A stretch of DNA of 64,000 nt, taken from NCBI GenBank assembly GCA_963731035.1, contig CAVSUY010000018.1, positions 124,001-188,000 of the forward strand, given 5' to 3'. Position 1 is the stretch's first letter; each line of letters opens with the position of its first letter. A program made the position numbers and the translations under genes. This DNA is from JAANXG01 sp963731035. GTDB taxonomy: Bacteria; Pseudomonadota; Gammaproteobacteria; Arenicellales; JAANXG01. The notes under the pieces are model-generated. The model saw nothing but the letters and a program-made list of their open reading frames with translations, was not told where the DNA came from and searched no databases. Shown one piece after another: positions 33,984-42,549 of this stretch.

Positions 33984-36818
33984 GTGCTCAAGCCCAGTAA
34001 CATGGATAGATACAGGAGCTGGGAACCCGGCGACACACACCGCTGGCGCTGGGTGTCGCTCTACCGCGTCGGCTGGACGACCCAGTTGCTGGGCCTCGCC
34101 GTGGCCATCGCGTCCGCCTTCCTGTTCCTGCCGCTCGTGGACAGCACCATCGTCTTCTCCTGGTTGACGATCTACGCCGCCGTCTCGATGGCGCGCTTGT
34201 ACTACATACAGAACTTTCTGAACCGTCAGACAACAATTCGAAACATCGACCCATGGAAGCGCGGCTTCATTCTGGGTGTAGCCGTGAGCGGCCTCATGTG
34301 GGGCGTCACGATACTCGTCTACCGAGTCGAGTGGCCCGGTCCCTACCAGGCTTACATGTTCCTTGCCTATGCCGGCCTCATCAGCGCCGGGGCCACCGCC
34401 TATGCGGCGTCGCTGCCGGTATTCGGGGTCTTCGCATCGCTGATGCTGGGCCCCGCGGTGGTCAGGCTCGGACTTAGCGACTTTCCCGGCGCCGGGAAAT
34501 TCGCCCTGCTGGTACTGCTGTTCGGCTGCGTCATGTACCTGATCGCCCGCAGCATCCACGAGCGAATCCGCTCCCAGATCGCTCTTCAGCTCGCCAATAC
34601 GGAGCTGGTGGAGAATCTGGCGGAAATGAACGAGGACCTGGACATGGAAATCGAGCAGCGCTCCGCCATGGAAAAGACCCTGTGGCGAGAGCGCAAGCTC
34701 TTCCTCGAGGGCCCGGTCGTGGTGTTCCGCTGGCGCAACGCGCCCGGATGGCCCATCGAGTATGTCTCGCCCAACGTGCGGCAGTTTCACCTGGATCCGG
34801 GAGAGCTGCGGGCGGACAACGTATCTTACGACCGTTTCATACATCCCCAGGATCTGAGCCTGGTCGACAAGGTGGCTCCAATAGACGGACTGGATGCAAA
34901 GCACCCGGCACTGACGAAGGACTACCGCCTGAAACTGCCCAACGGCGAAGTACGGTGGGTATACGACCACACCGTTCCCGTCTACGACGCTTCCGACAAC
35001 GTCACCCACTACGACGGCTACATCCTGGACATTACCGACCGCAAGACCGCGGAACAGTCGGTACTGTCGGAAAAGGAACGCATCCAGGTGACGCTCCAAT
35101 CCATCGGCGACGGCGTGATAACGACGGATTGCCACAACGCCGTCACCTACATAAACCCCGCTGCCGAGACCTTGACGGGTATCCCCCTGGACGACGCACT
35201 GGGTCGTCCGTTGACCGAAGTTTTCCGGCTCCAGGACATCGATCGAGACGAATCCGTCGAAGACGACCTGCTTCACGAGGATTCGGGGCCGCCCCGCCAG
35301 AAGAGCGTGCGCCTCCTCAGCGCGACGGGCGCCTCTCACGACGTCTACTACACGATGGCGCCCATCGAGGATCACGACGGCGAGCGCATTGGCCTGGTGG
35401 TGGTAGTACACGACGCGTCGGAATCCATCACCATGGCCCGCGAGCTGGCCTACCACGCAACCCACGACTCGTTGACCGGATCGCTGAACCGGCGGGCGTT
35501 CGAGTCGCGCCTCGAAAGTGCGCTGGCCACGGCCCGCGAGCGGAGCATCCGGCACTCACTGATCTACATCGATCTCGATCAGTTCAAAGTGGTCAACGAC
35601 ACCTACGGGCACCATGCGGGAGACCGGTTCCTGTTGCAGGTCAGCAAGGGCCTGTCCAGCATCGTCCACAAGCCGAACGAGTTGGCGCGGCTGGGTGGGG
35701 ACGAATTTGCGGTACTGGTTTACGATTGTCCGGTGAATCGCGCCCGCAGCATCGCATTGGATCTGAATAACTACATCCACACCATCCGCTACCAGTGGGA
35801 GGGCAACATCTTCACGGTCAGCGCCAGCATCGGGATTGCGGAGATCAACGATCGGTCCGTGAACGTCGAGCAGATTCTCAGCGCCGCGGACATGGCCTGC
35901 TACGCCGCCAAGGACAGAGGGCGCAACCGAGTTCAGATCTACCGGGAATCCGACCGCGAGATCCGCAAACGCCAATCGGATATGCAGTGGATCACGCGCA
36001 TCCAGTCCGCTTTGGACGGCGAACGGCTACTGCTGTACAGCCAGCGCATCGAACCGCTGCCCCTGCCGCGGGATCCGGTTCGACGCCAGGAGATCCTGGT
36101 ACGCCTGCTGGACGAGAGCGGCGAGCTGATCCCAGCGTCGAAGTTCCTGCCGGCGGCCGAGCGATACAACCTTAGCCCTGTTGTGGACCGATGGGTGATC
36201 CGAGAGTGCCTGCGATCGATTCAGTCGACCCCGGAATCCCGCGACAATGTCTATTTCATCAACGTCTCCGGCATTTCCCTGAGTCAGCAGGATTTCCTTT
36301 ATTTCATTCAGGACCAGTTCAAAGAATTCGAAATCCCGGGCTCGCAGATCTGTTTCGAGATCACCGAGAGCGCGGCGATATCGAACCTCCGCCACGCGGT
36401 GAAGTTCGTTGCCGAGCTGAAGTCGATGGGCTGCCACTTCGCGCTCGATGATTTCGGGCGAGGCCTGAGCTCGTTCGCCTACCTGAAAGATCTGTCGGTG
36501 GACTATCTCAAGATAGACGGTTCCTTCGTCCAGAATATCGTCGACGACACCCTCGATCACGCATCTGGTGGAAGCCATCAACCAGGTCGGCCACGTCATG
36601 CTCATCGACACCATCGCCGAGCATGTCGAGAACGCCCGGGTATTCGAGGAAACCAAGAGGATCGGCATCGACTACGCCCAGGGCAACTACATCGAGCTGC
36701 CCACCCCCTTGCCGGGCCAGGAAGCCAAGATCCAGAGACTCACCGAAGCCTGAACCGAATCCCCACGCGACACTCCCCTCTCCCGCCTGTGGGACGACTC
36801 CAGGGACGGAGGAGGTAA
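33984..36818 (+). CDS. PAS-GGDEF-EAL membrane protein, frameshifted in the EAL domain
   Basis: This is a cyclic-di-GMP turnover protein. An N-terminal membrane part of about six helices (residues 25-200) is followed by two PAS domains (about 235-365 and 370-490), a GGDEF domain with intact LGGDEF near residue 572 (no RxxD inhibitory site five residues before it), and an EAL domain with EILVRL and DDFGRGLSSF then DYLKIDGSFV. At about residue 859 (36561-36567) one extra base shifts the frame; this frame then runs through unrelated residues to 36818. The true EAL tail continues in the next frame to 36753. The start is GTG at 33984, with ATG at 34002 as an alternative. As written, phosphodiesterase activity should be lost; diguanylate cyclase could persist. 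Confidence 0.85.
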   Translation: MLKPSNMDRYRSWEPGDTHRWRWVSLYRVGWTTQLLGLAVAIASAFLFLPLVDSTIVFSWLTIYAAVSMARLYYIQNFLNRQTTIRNIDPWKRGFILGVAVSGLMWGVTILVYRVEWPGPYQAYMFLAYAGLISAGATAYAASLPVFGVFASLMLGPAVVRLGLSDFPGAGKFALLVLLFGCVMYLIARSIHERIRSQIALQLANTELVENLAEMNEDLDMEIEQRSAMEKTLWRERKLFLEGPVVVFRWRNAPGWPIEYVSPNVRQFHLDPGELRADNVSYDRFIHPQDLSLVDKVAPIDGLDAKHPALTKDYRLKLPNGEVRWVYDHTVPVYDASDNVTHYDGYILDITDRKTAEQSVLSEKERIQVTLQSIGDGVITTDCHNAVTYINPAAETLTGIPLDDALGRPLTEVFRLQDIDRDESVEDDLLHEDSGPPRQKSVRLLSATGASHDVYYTMAPIEDHDGERIGLVVVVHDASESITMARELAYHATHDSLTGSLNRRAFESRLESALATARERSIRHSLIYIDLDQFKVVNDTYGHHAGDRFLLQVSKGLSSIVHKPNELARLGGDEFAVLVYDCPVNRARSIALDLNNYIHTIRYQWEGNIFTVSASIGIAEINDRSVNVEQILSAADMACYAAKDRGRNRVQIYRESDREIRKRQSDMQWITRIQSALDGERLLLYSQRIEPLPLPRDPVRRQEILVRLLDESGELIPASKFLPAAERYNLSPVVDRWVIRECLRSIQSTPESRDNVYFINVSGISLSQQDFLYFIQDQFKEFEIPGSQICFEITESAAISNLRHAVKFVAELKSMGCHFALDDFGRGLSSFAYLKDLSVDYLKIDGSFVQNIVDDTLDHASGGSHQPGRPRHAHRHHRRACRERPGIRGNQEDRHRLRPGQLHRAAHPLAGPGSQDPETHRSLNRIPTRHSPLPPVGRLQGRRR
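36562..36753 (+). pseudogene. Out-of-frame tail of the EAL domain
   Basis: In the +1 frame relative to the upstream gene, codons from 36562 read HLVEAINQVGHVM, then IDTIAEHVENARVF and IDYAQGNYIELPTPLP, ending with TGA at 36751-36753. This is the expected continuation of an EAL domain after DxLDHA, including the TIAEHVEN segment that carries the loop-6 glutamate region. Removing one base from GCATCTG (36561-36567) restores a single frame from 33984 to 36753 (about 922 aa). Confidence 0.9.
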
Positions 36819-37003
36819 CGCGGATCCGCGAGCCGAGAGCTCTTTGGCGCGTTGCTGCGCACAATCGTCTTCAAACGAAGAGTCCCCTCTCCCTCAGGGG
36901 GAGGGCTAGGGCGAGGGCCACGGAGAGGGCCAGGGTAAGGGCAAACGACGTTCGGAATGGTGCTGTGCTGGTGCCTGGTCGGTAGTTGACAGGACCACGG
37001 CAA

Positions 37004-37112
37004 GCATGGGTTGGGGGAGGTTTTCGCCGACACGCTGTAAATACATCCTTGTACGCTCGCCTCCGGCATCCTTGCCTCCAGACGGTCGGCGAAACCCTCC
37101 CCCAACCCATGC
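37004..37112 (-). repeat. Long hairpin with 53-nt conserved loop (copy B2)
   Basis: Arms 37004-37031 and 37085-37112 (27 of 28 complementary; GCATGGGTTGGGGGAGGTTT...) enclose a 53-nt loop (37032-37084) in minus orientation. The arms equal those of copy A2; the left arms are identical over all 28 bases. Confidence 0.9.
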
Positions 37113-37196
37113 CTAAGCGGCGTCCCCCTTCGAGAAACACCACGGATGTGTCAGGTATCCCCGCCCCCCTCCCAAACGAAGGGATGGGCGTAAAGG

Positions 37197-37304
37197 CATG
37201 AACCGGGGAGGGGTTTCAGCGGGCGTCTGGAGGCAAGGATGCCGGAAGCGAGCCTACAGGGAGGTACTTGCGGCGTCCCGCTGAAATCCCCTCCCCGGCT
37301 CATG
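37197..37304 (+). repeat. Long hairpin with 53-nt conserved loop (copy B1)
   Basis: Arms 37197-37223 and 37277-37304 (CATGAACCGGGGAGGGGTTT... and its complement, with one bulged T and one G-T pair) enclose a 53-nt loop (37224-37276) beginning CGTCTGGAGGCAAGGATGCC. Compared with copy A1, the arm base C at position 13 is A here, and the partner G is T, a compensatory change. Confidence 0.9.
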
Positions 37305-37426
37305 CACAGCACTCCCGCCACGAATCTGAACACCCCACCACCCAGCGCCCCCAAAAACGATATTGAAATCCCACGACCGCAGCCCGACGCGGCGTGCCGG
37401 GATAAATATCGACCTACAGGGATATA

Positions 37427-37510
37427 TGCTGGGATTGCTCCAGGCAATCCCAGCATTTCCTCCATCCATGGAGGTCAAGAAGTGAGGCAGATCGCCGGGA
37501 GCGAGATGCC
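37427..37510 (+). repeat. ~85-base intergenic repeat module (copy 3 of 3)
   Basis: It contains the perfect hairpin TGCTGGGATTGC-TCCAG (37427-37455), the palindrome CCTCCATCCATGGAGG (37459-37474), and a tail ending GCCGGGAGCGAGATGCC at 37510. It lies immediately before the stop codon of the next gene. Confidence 0.88.
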
Positions 37511-37518
37511 GCTGGGCG

Positions 37519-38127
37519 CTACGCTCCTTGTTCTATGGCGTAGATCTTTTCCCGCTGGGTCTTACGGCAGAAGCGGCGCAGCTCGTTCAGCATCTCGTCC
37601 GTTCTGCCCGGCTGGATATAGTCGCGTTCCAGCCTGTGGCAGTACTTGGCGGCGAAACGGTTGGCGGACTTGTAGCGTTCCTGGAGCTGCCGGCTCATGC
37701 CCCGTTGAAGAAGATACTCCTCGAACAAGCGCCGGTGCATGCCCTCATCGCCATACAGGTCCGTCAACAACACATACTTGTCCACCTCCGCCTGGATCTC
37801 CAGCTCCAGAAGCGACAGGTCGACGCCGTAGTGGTGGCGCCAGCAGAAATGGACGAAATGGCTGACGCCCTCCACCGCCAGACACACCATGTTCATCGAC
37901 GGAGTATCCGTGGACGAATCCAGCGCGTTCACAACCTCGTCGTCCAGATACAGCGACACGTCCACGTCGTCCCCGTCCTCGCGGAAGATGAGCTGCTCCA
38001 TCGGCTGGTGGGCGCTGCCGAAGCAGCGGGCGAAGGCCGGATCCGAGGTGGTGAAATCAGCGACCCGGTGCTTGAGATCAATCTCGTAGACGCGTTGGAT
38101 CACCCGTTGCAGCGTATTGAGGACCAT
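37519..38127 (-). CDS. Hypothetical protein (second of a pair)
   Basis: This 202-aa soluble protein is not recognised. It is rich in charged and aromatic residues and predicted mainly helical, with a beta-like middle (LIFREDGDDVDVSLYLDDEV) and the segment MVCLAVEGVSHFVHFCWRH. Its C-terminal third is basic and tyrosine-rich (RFAAKYCHRLERDYIQPGR). The start at 38127 (MVLNTLQRVIQRV) follows the upstream gene by 14 bases; the two are likely co-expressed. No signal peptide or membrane helix. The 3' end abuts repeat block B. Confidence 0.72.
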   Translation of the reverse strand: MVLNTLQRVIQRVYEIDLKHRVADFTTSDPAFARCFGSAHQPMEQLIFREDGDDVDVSLYLDDEVVNALDSSTDTPSMNMVCLAVEGVSHFVHFCWRHHYGVDLSLLELEIQAEVDKYVLLTDLYGDEGMHRRLFEEYLLQRGMSRQLQERYKSANRFAAKYCHRLERDYIQPGRTDEMLNELRRFCRKTQREKIYAIEQGA

Positions 38128-38141
38128 GCGGCGGCGTCGAG

Positions 38142-38762
38142 TCAGTGGGGGCGCTGGGTGCCGGAGCTTTCCGGCAGTACGTCGATACCCTCGGAGCGCA
38201 AACGTTCTGCGGCCCGTGAGCTGCCGGATTGCTGCCACAACTCGTACAGTCCAAGCAGGTCGGAATCCGATCGCACGCCGACGGACATGTGTATCTCGGA
38301 GATCACGTTGCGCAGCTCGGAGAAATGCGCCGCCAGATCCTGGAAGATGTGCGTGAACACCCGGCTGCGCACGCTGCCGCCGCGGCATTCGCTGAGCCAG
38401 TCGTACGCGGACTCGCCCATCTGCACGTAGTAACCCACCCCGACCCGCCGCCGCTCCAGGTTCCGCGCGAACCAACCGGACACGAACAGCGCAAGGTCAC
38501 CCAACTTCCTGAGGTAGTCGCGGCGCAGTTTGTCGTCCTGCGCCGAAGCGGCATTGCAGTACAACACCGCCAGCGGCTTCATCTGCACGCCGTCCTCGTC
38601 GTGCTCGAAGAGCTGCTCGCTGCGGGCATATCTGCAAAGAAGGCGGGTAACGTAAACGATGGTTTCTTCGCATATGTCTACGTTCTGGCTGGAAACCGAA
38701 TCAACGATGGATTCGTGAAAGAAGGACTCGATATTTGCGGTCTCGACGATTGCGGAACTCAT
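38142..38762 (-). CDS. Hypothetical protein (first of a pair)
   Basis: This 206-aa protein is not recognised. It is largely helical, without signal peptide. Landmarks are IESFFHESIVDSV, VYVTRLLCRYARSEQLFE, LALFVSGWFARNLERRRVGV and YYVQMGESAYDWLSE. The pattern of a helical bundle with conserved aromatic and arginine residues is seen in several uncharacterised proteobacterial families, but I cannot name one. It starts a two-gene unit with the gene at 37519. The 162 bases before it separate it from the CysB-family gene, on the same strand. Confidence 0.72.
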   Translation of the reverse strand: MSSAIVETANIESFFHESIVDSVSSQNVDICEETIVYVTRLLCRYARSEQLFEHDEDGVQMKPLAVLYCNAASAQDDKLRRDYLRKLGDLALFVSGWFARNLERRRVGVGYYVQMGESAYDWLSECRGGSVRSRVFTHIFQDLAAHFSELRNVISEIHMSVGVRSDSDLLGLYELWQQSGSSRAAERLRSEGIDVLPESSGTQRPH

Positions 38763-38924
38763 AGGTACAACGCACCCCCGACGGTTGACGATTCGCTGTA
38801 CCCGTTTCTACAGCAACGCGGAAACGATACAAAACCAGCACTCTCAGCCGGTTGCTGCTAAACGCGAACACAACTGTCAGGAAGACGACCCGCTATGCTA
38901 CAGTGATAGGTTGCGCCGGAAGTT

Positions 38925-39905
38925 TCAGCGCATCTCCGCGCGCATCGCCTGCTTCTGGAACAGGCTAGTCGTCTTCCCCTTGTCGGACGACGACATGAAA
39001 GTCTCCACCATGGCGCGATCCAGATGCGGTGCGAACCATTGGATGAAGTCGTAGATGTACCCACGCAGCCACGCGTTGCGCCGCACCGCCAGACTGGTGA
39101 CGCTGTGTTGGAACAGATGCCCCGCATCCAACGCAATCAAAGGAGCATCCCTCACGCGATCGAACGCCATGCGGGCGATGATTCCGATACCGAGGCCGGT
39201 GTGGACGTAGGTCTTGATTACCTCCGCATCCGCGGCGGTCAGTACCACCTTCATCTCCAGCCCCGCCTGCTTGAAGGCCTGGTTGATCACTGAACGATCG
39301 GCGATCCCGAAAACATAGGTAATCACCGGGTACTTGGCTATGTGCTCGATTGTGAGGTCGCGGCAATCGGCCAGCTCGTGACCGGTGGGCACCAGCACGC
39401 ATCGGTTCCACCGGTAACAGGGCATCAGTACCAGGTCCTCGAACAGCTCCAGCGCCTCGGTGGCAATGGCCAGATCCGCGTCGCCGTTGACTGTCATCTC
39501 CGCGATCTGGGTCGGCGTCCCCTGCTGGATATGCAGCGACACGTTGGGGTACTTCTTGGCAAAGCGCGCGATCACCTCCGGCAGCGCGTAGCGCGCCTGG
39601 GTGTGAGTGGTGGCGATGCTGAAGCTGCCGTGGCTGGGCGCATTGACCTCCTGCGCCACCCGTTTGATGTTCTCGCGCTCGTCCAGCATGCGGATCGCGT
39701 GCACGAGAATGTCCCGGCCGGCATCTGTGAGGTCCGCAAGATGGCGGCCCTGGCGTACGAACACCGGAAACCCGAGTTCCTCCTCCAGAGATTTGATCTG
39801 GCTGCTGATCCCGGGCTGGGAGCTGTGCAGCACACGGGCCGCTTCAGTAACATTCAATCCCTGGCGCACGACCTCCACCAGATACTCGAGTTGGCGCAGC
39901 TTCAT
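38925..39905 (-). CDS. cysB: CysB-family LysR transcriptional regulator
   Basis: This 326-aa regulator has an N-terminal winged helix-turn-helix (LNVTEAARVLHSSQPGISSQ) and a periplasmic-binding-like effector domain with CysB landmarks: IATTHTQARYALP, QGTPTQIAEM, ATEALELFEDLVLMPCY, TAADAEVIKTYVHTGLGIGI and YIYDFIQWFAPHL. CysB and Cbl control sulfate and organosulfur assimilation, sensing acetylserine or adenosine phosphosulfate. The start at 39905 (MKLRQLEYLVEVV) is the family start. It is divergent from a four-gene operon 171 bases away, the usual arrangement of a LysR regulator and its target, so it may be a specialised paralogue of CysB. Confidence 0.9.
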   Translation of the reverse strand: MKLRQLEYLVEVVRQGLNVTEAARVLHSSQPGISSQIKSLEEELGFPVFVRQGRHLADLTDAGRDILVHAIRMLDERENIKRVAQEVNAPSHGSFSIATTHTQARYALPEVIARFAKKYPNVSLHIQQGTPTQIAEMTVNGDADLAIATEALELFEDLVLMPCYRWNRCVLVPTGHELADCRDLTIEHIAKYPVITYVFGIADRSVINQAFKQAGLEMKVVLTAADAEVIKTYVHTGLGIGIIARMAFDRVRDAPLIALDAGHLFQHSVTSLAVRRNAWLRGYIYDFIQWFAPHLDRAMVETFMSSSDKGKTTSLFQKQAMRAEMR

Positions 39906-40076
39906 ATAATAAAATTGTATAAGAACAGCAGTGATGAGCATTTTCTTGAATAACGGGTCTCGAGTAAACCCGAAACAGAAAAAACCTTTACACTGCCGGG
40001 GCAGCGCCGAACGCCGTCACCAGCGCCCGGCCCGAGCCGACAACCGAAATCCAACACAAAGACCCCGCCGAGCGCC

Positions 40077-41528
40077 ATGTCCGACACCCATCGCAACTTC
40101 ATCGCCGGATCCTGGGTGGATTCCGCGACGCACTTGGCCAGCTACAACCCCTCCGACGTCTCGGATTGCCTCGGCGAGTTCGCGGCCGCCGATGCGGCCT
40201 CGGTCGAACGTGCGGTGGCAGCCGCGCAGACTGCGGTGCGGGAATGGCGCAACTGCGGGCCGGAACAACGACAAGCAGTGCTGTCCGACATCGGCGCGGA
40301 ACTCAAGTCCCGCTCGGGCGAGCTGGGCAGGCTGTTGTCGCGCGAGGAAGGCAAACCGCTGGCGGAGGGTGTCGGCGAGGTGTACCGGGCCGGGCAGTTC
40401 TTCGATTACTTTGCGGCGGAAACACTGCGACAGATGGGCGAGAAGGCGGACTCGGTGCGTGCCGGAGTCGAGATCGACGTTCAGCGCGAGCCTGTCGGCG
40501 TGGTGGCGGTGGTTTCCCCCTGGAATTTCCCGGTGGCCACGGCGAGCTGGAAGATCGCTCCCGCCCTGGCTTACGGCAACGCAGTGGTCTGGAAGCCTGC
40601 CGAAGACACTCCGGCGATATCCCACGAGGTGGCTCGCATCTTCGCCTCCCGGGACCTCCCCGCGGGGCTGTTCAATTTGCTCATGGGCCCCGGAGAGGGC
40701 ACCGGAGACGAGCTGGTGCGTCACCCGGGTATCCACGCCGTAAGCTTCACCGGCTCCCTGGAAGTAGGCCGCACCATCGCCGCCGCGGCGGCGGCCAATC
40801 TCACCCGCTTTCAGCTGGAGATGGGATCCAAGAATGCACTGCTGGTCACCGACGATGCCGATATCGGGCTTGCCGTGGAGTGCGCGGTGTCCGGCGCCTA
40901 CTCCGGCACCGGTCAGAAATGCACCGCTTCATCGAGGCTGGTGGTGCACCGCGCGGTGCATGATGAGTTCGTGGACAGGCTGAAGGACGCGGTCAGTACC
41001 CTCAAAGTCGGGCCGGCCCTGGACGATGCTACCCGCATCGGACCGGTGGTGTCGGCCCGCCAGCTCGAAGCCGACCTTCGCTACGTCGACCTCGCCCGGG
41101 AAGAAGGCTGCACACACATCACCGGCGGCGAGCGTCTGGAGATCGAGCCCGAGGGCCACTACATGTCTCCGGCACTGTTCATACATTCGACCAACGATAT
41201 GCGCGTCAACCGCGAGGAGATGTTCGCGCCTATCGCCTGTGTCATCGAAGTCGATTCCTATGAGGAAGGCCTGGCGGTGGTGAACGACACGGAATACGGG
41301 CTCACGTCCGGGATCGTCACCCGCTCGCTGGCATGTGCCTCGCATTTCCGCCGCAACGCCGAGACCGGCTGCATCATGGTGAACCTTCCCACTGCGGGCA
41401 CCGACTATCACGTGCCGTTCGGCGGGCGCAAGCATTCGAGCTTCGGGCCGCGCGAGCAGGGCCGGCACGCGGTGGAGTTCTACACCCAGATGAAGACCAG
41501 CTACATCCGGGCCGGCGAGCCCCACTGA
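40077..41528 (+). CDS. NAD(P)-dependent aldehyde dehydrogenase
   Basis: This 483-aa enzyme oxidises an aldehyde to an acid. The catalytic cysteine lies in GTGQKCTASSR (near residue 285) and the general base glutamate in FQLEMGSKNALL; the cofactor motif VVSPWNFPVA is present. The LEMGSKN and GTDYHVPFGGRK patterns are closest to alpha-ketoglutarate-semialdehyde dehydrogenase-like enzymes, which act on acidic semialdehydes; this is a resemblance, not an assignment. It is the first gene of a tight operon; the next gene starts 10 bases after its stop. Confidence 0.92.
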   Translation: MSDTHRNFIAGSWVDSATHLASYNPSDVSDCLGEFAAADAASVERAVAAAQTAVREWRNCGPEQRQAVLSDIGAELKSRSGELGRLLSREEGKPLAEGVGEVYRAGQFFDYFAAETLRQMGEKADSVRAGVEIDVQREPVGVVAVVSPWNFPVATASWKIAPALAYGNAVVWKPAEDTPAISHEVARIFASRDLPAGLFNLLMGPGEGTGDELVRHPGIHAVSFTGSLEVGRTIAAAAAANLTRFQLEMGSKNALLVTDDADIGLAVECAVSGAYSGTGQKCTASSRLVVHRAVHDEFVDRLKDAVSTLKVGPALDDATRIGPVVSARQLEADLRYVDLAREEGCTHITGGERLEIEPEGHYMSPALFIHSTNDMRVNREEMFAPIACVIEVDSYEEGLAVVNDTEYGLTSGIVTRSLACASHFRRNAETGCIMVNLPTAGTDYHVPFGGRKHSSFGPREQGRHAVEFYTQMKTSYIRAGEPH

Positions 41529-41538
41529 CCCGTCGCCG

Positions 41539-42549
41539 ATGCCGATGCATGACGACGACCCGTTAATCGATTGCCTGCAGTACGCCAACTGGTCGGAAAA
41601 GATCTTCCGCCAGATGCGCGAAGGCGGCGTGGACGCGGTACACGTCACTATCGCTTATCACGAGAACTTCCGGGAGACTGTCCACAACATGAACCTGTGG
41701 CAGCAGCGGTTCAGGCGGTATCCCGATCTTATCCGCCACGGCCGGTGCGCGGACGACGTGCGCCGGGCGCGGAACGAGAATCGGACGGCGATCGTCTTCG
41801 GGTTCCAGAACTGCTCGCCCATCGAGGACGATATCCTGCTGGTGGAGACCTGCCACCGGCTGGGCGCCCGTTTCATGCAACTGTCGTACAACAACCAGAG
41901 CCTGCTGGCCACCGGCTGCTACGAGGACGAGGACCCGGGCATCACCCGCATGGGCCGGCAGGTGATCGCGGAAATGAACCGGGTCGGCCTGGTGGTGGAC
42001 ATGAGCCACTCGGCCGAGCGCTCGACCCTGGAAGCGATCGAGCACTCGCAGCGCCCCATCGCCATTACCCACGCCAACCCCGCATTCTGGCATCCCGCCC
42101 GGCGCAACAAGTCCCGGGACGTATTGAAGGCACTCGCGGGCTCCGGCGGCATGCTCGGGCTATCTCTTTATCCCCATCATCTCGCGGACGGATCCCGTTG
42201 CACCCTGTCCGGGTTCTGCGAGATGGCCGCGCGCGCGGCGGAGCTAATGGGTGTCGAGCACCTGGGCATCGGCAGCGACCTGTGCCAGAACCAGCCCGAT
42301 TCGGTGGTGGAGTGGATGCGCAATGGACGCTGGTCGCTGGAGCGCGATTTCGGCGAGGGGTCCGGCGACCGGCCGGGGTTCCCGGAGCAGCCGACCTGGT
42401 TCCGGGACAACCGTGATTTTCCCAATATTCGCCGAGGGCTCCTGGATGCAGGATTCAGTGCCGGGGAGGCCTCGGGCGTCATGGGCCGCAACTGGCTGCA
42501 TTTCTTCGAGCGCTCGTTCGGACCGAAGGACAGCGCCGATGGCGACTGA
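41539..42549 (+). CDS. M19 (renal dipeptidase-like) family protein
   Basis: This 336-aa protein has the amidohydrolase fold of membrane dipeptidases. Landmarks are AIVFGFQNCSPIEDD, the region around VVDMSHSAERSTLEAIEHS, IAITHANPAFWHPARRNKSRD and LGIGSDLCQ. The later metal ligands (glutamate in IEDD, histidines in DMSHS and ITHAN) are recognisable, but the N-terminal DxHxD motif is replaced by IDCLQYANW, so two zinc ligands are missing. Related proteins near amine-catabolism genes in pseudomonads share this D-G-L-x-x-x-x-W form. It may bind one metal and act on a non-peptide substrate. Its end overlaps the next gene by 11 bases. Confidence 0.85.
   Translation: MPMHDDDPLIDCLQYANWSEKIFRQMREGGVDAVHVTIAYHENFRETVHNMNLWQQRFRRYPDLIRHGRCADDVRRARNENRTAIVFGFQNCSPIEDDILLVETCHRLGARFMQLSYNNQSLLATGCYEDEDPGITRMGRQVIAEMNRVGLVVDMSHSAERSTLEAIEHSQRPIAITHANPAFWHPARRNKSRDVLKALAGSGGMLGLSLYPHHLADGSRCTLSGFCEMAARAAELMGVEHLGIGSDLCQNQPDSVVEWMRNGRWSLERDFGEGSGDRPGFPEQPTWFRDNRDFPNIRRGLLDAGFSAGEASGVMGRNWLHFFERSFGPKDSADGD

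Larger units (their letters stand above)
36775..37510 (-). repeat. Composite repeat block, copy B
   Basis: This gene-free block is the inverted counterpart of 10155-10945. It holds in order: GGGAGAGGG-type sequence, CAATCGTCTTCAAACGAAGA (36863-36882), the segment TGGTGCCTGGTCGGTAGTTG, hairpin B2 (37004-37112), hairpin B1 (37197-37304), and the 85-base module (37427-37510). It fills the whole space between the GGDEF/EAL gene and the next gene. Confidence 0.78.

Noticed and set aside
33591..35555. A 654-codon open frame on the minus strand
   Set aside because: It is antisense to DUF1499 and the GGDEF/EAL gene, where PAS and GGDEF motifs are clear on the plus strand.
10374..37304. Hairpin repeats considered as a CRISPR-like array
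   Set aside because: There are only two copies per site in opposite orientation, no regular spacers and no cas genes.
39906..40076. A specific LysR box in the cysB-aldehyde dehydrogenase gap
   Set aside because: Several loose T-N11-A matches exist, but none is distinctive enough to assign a site by eye.
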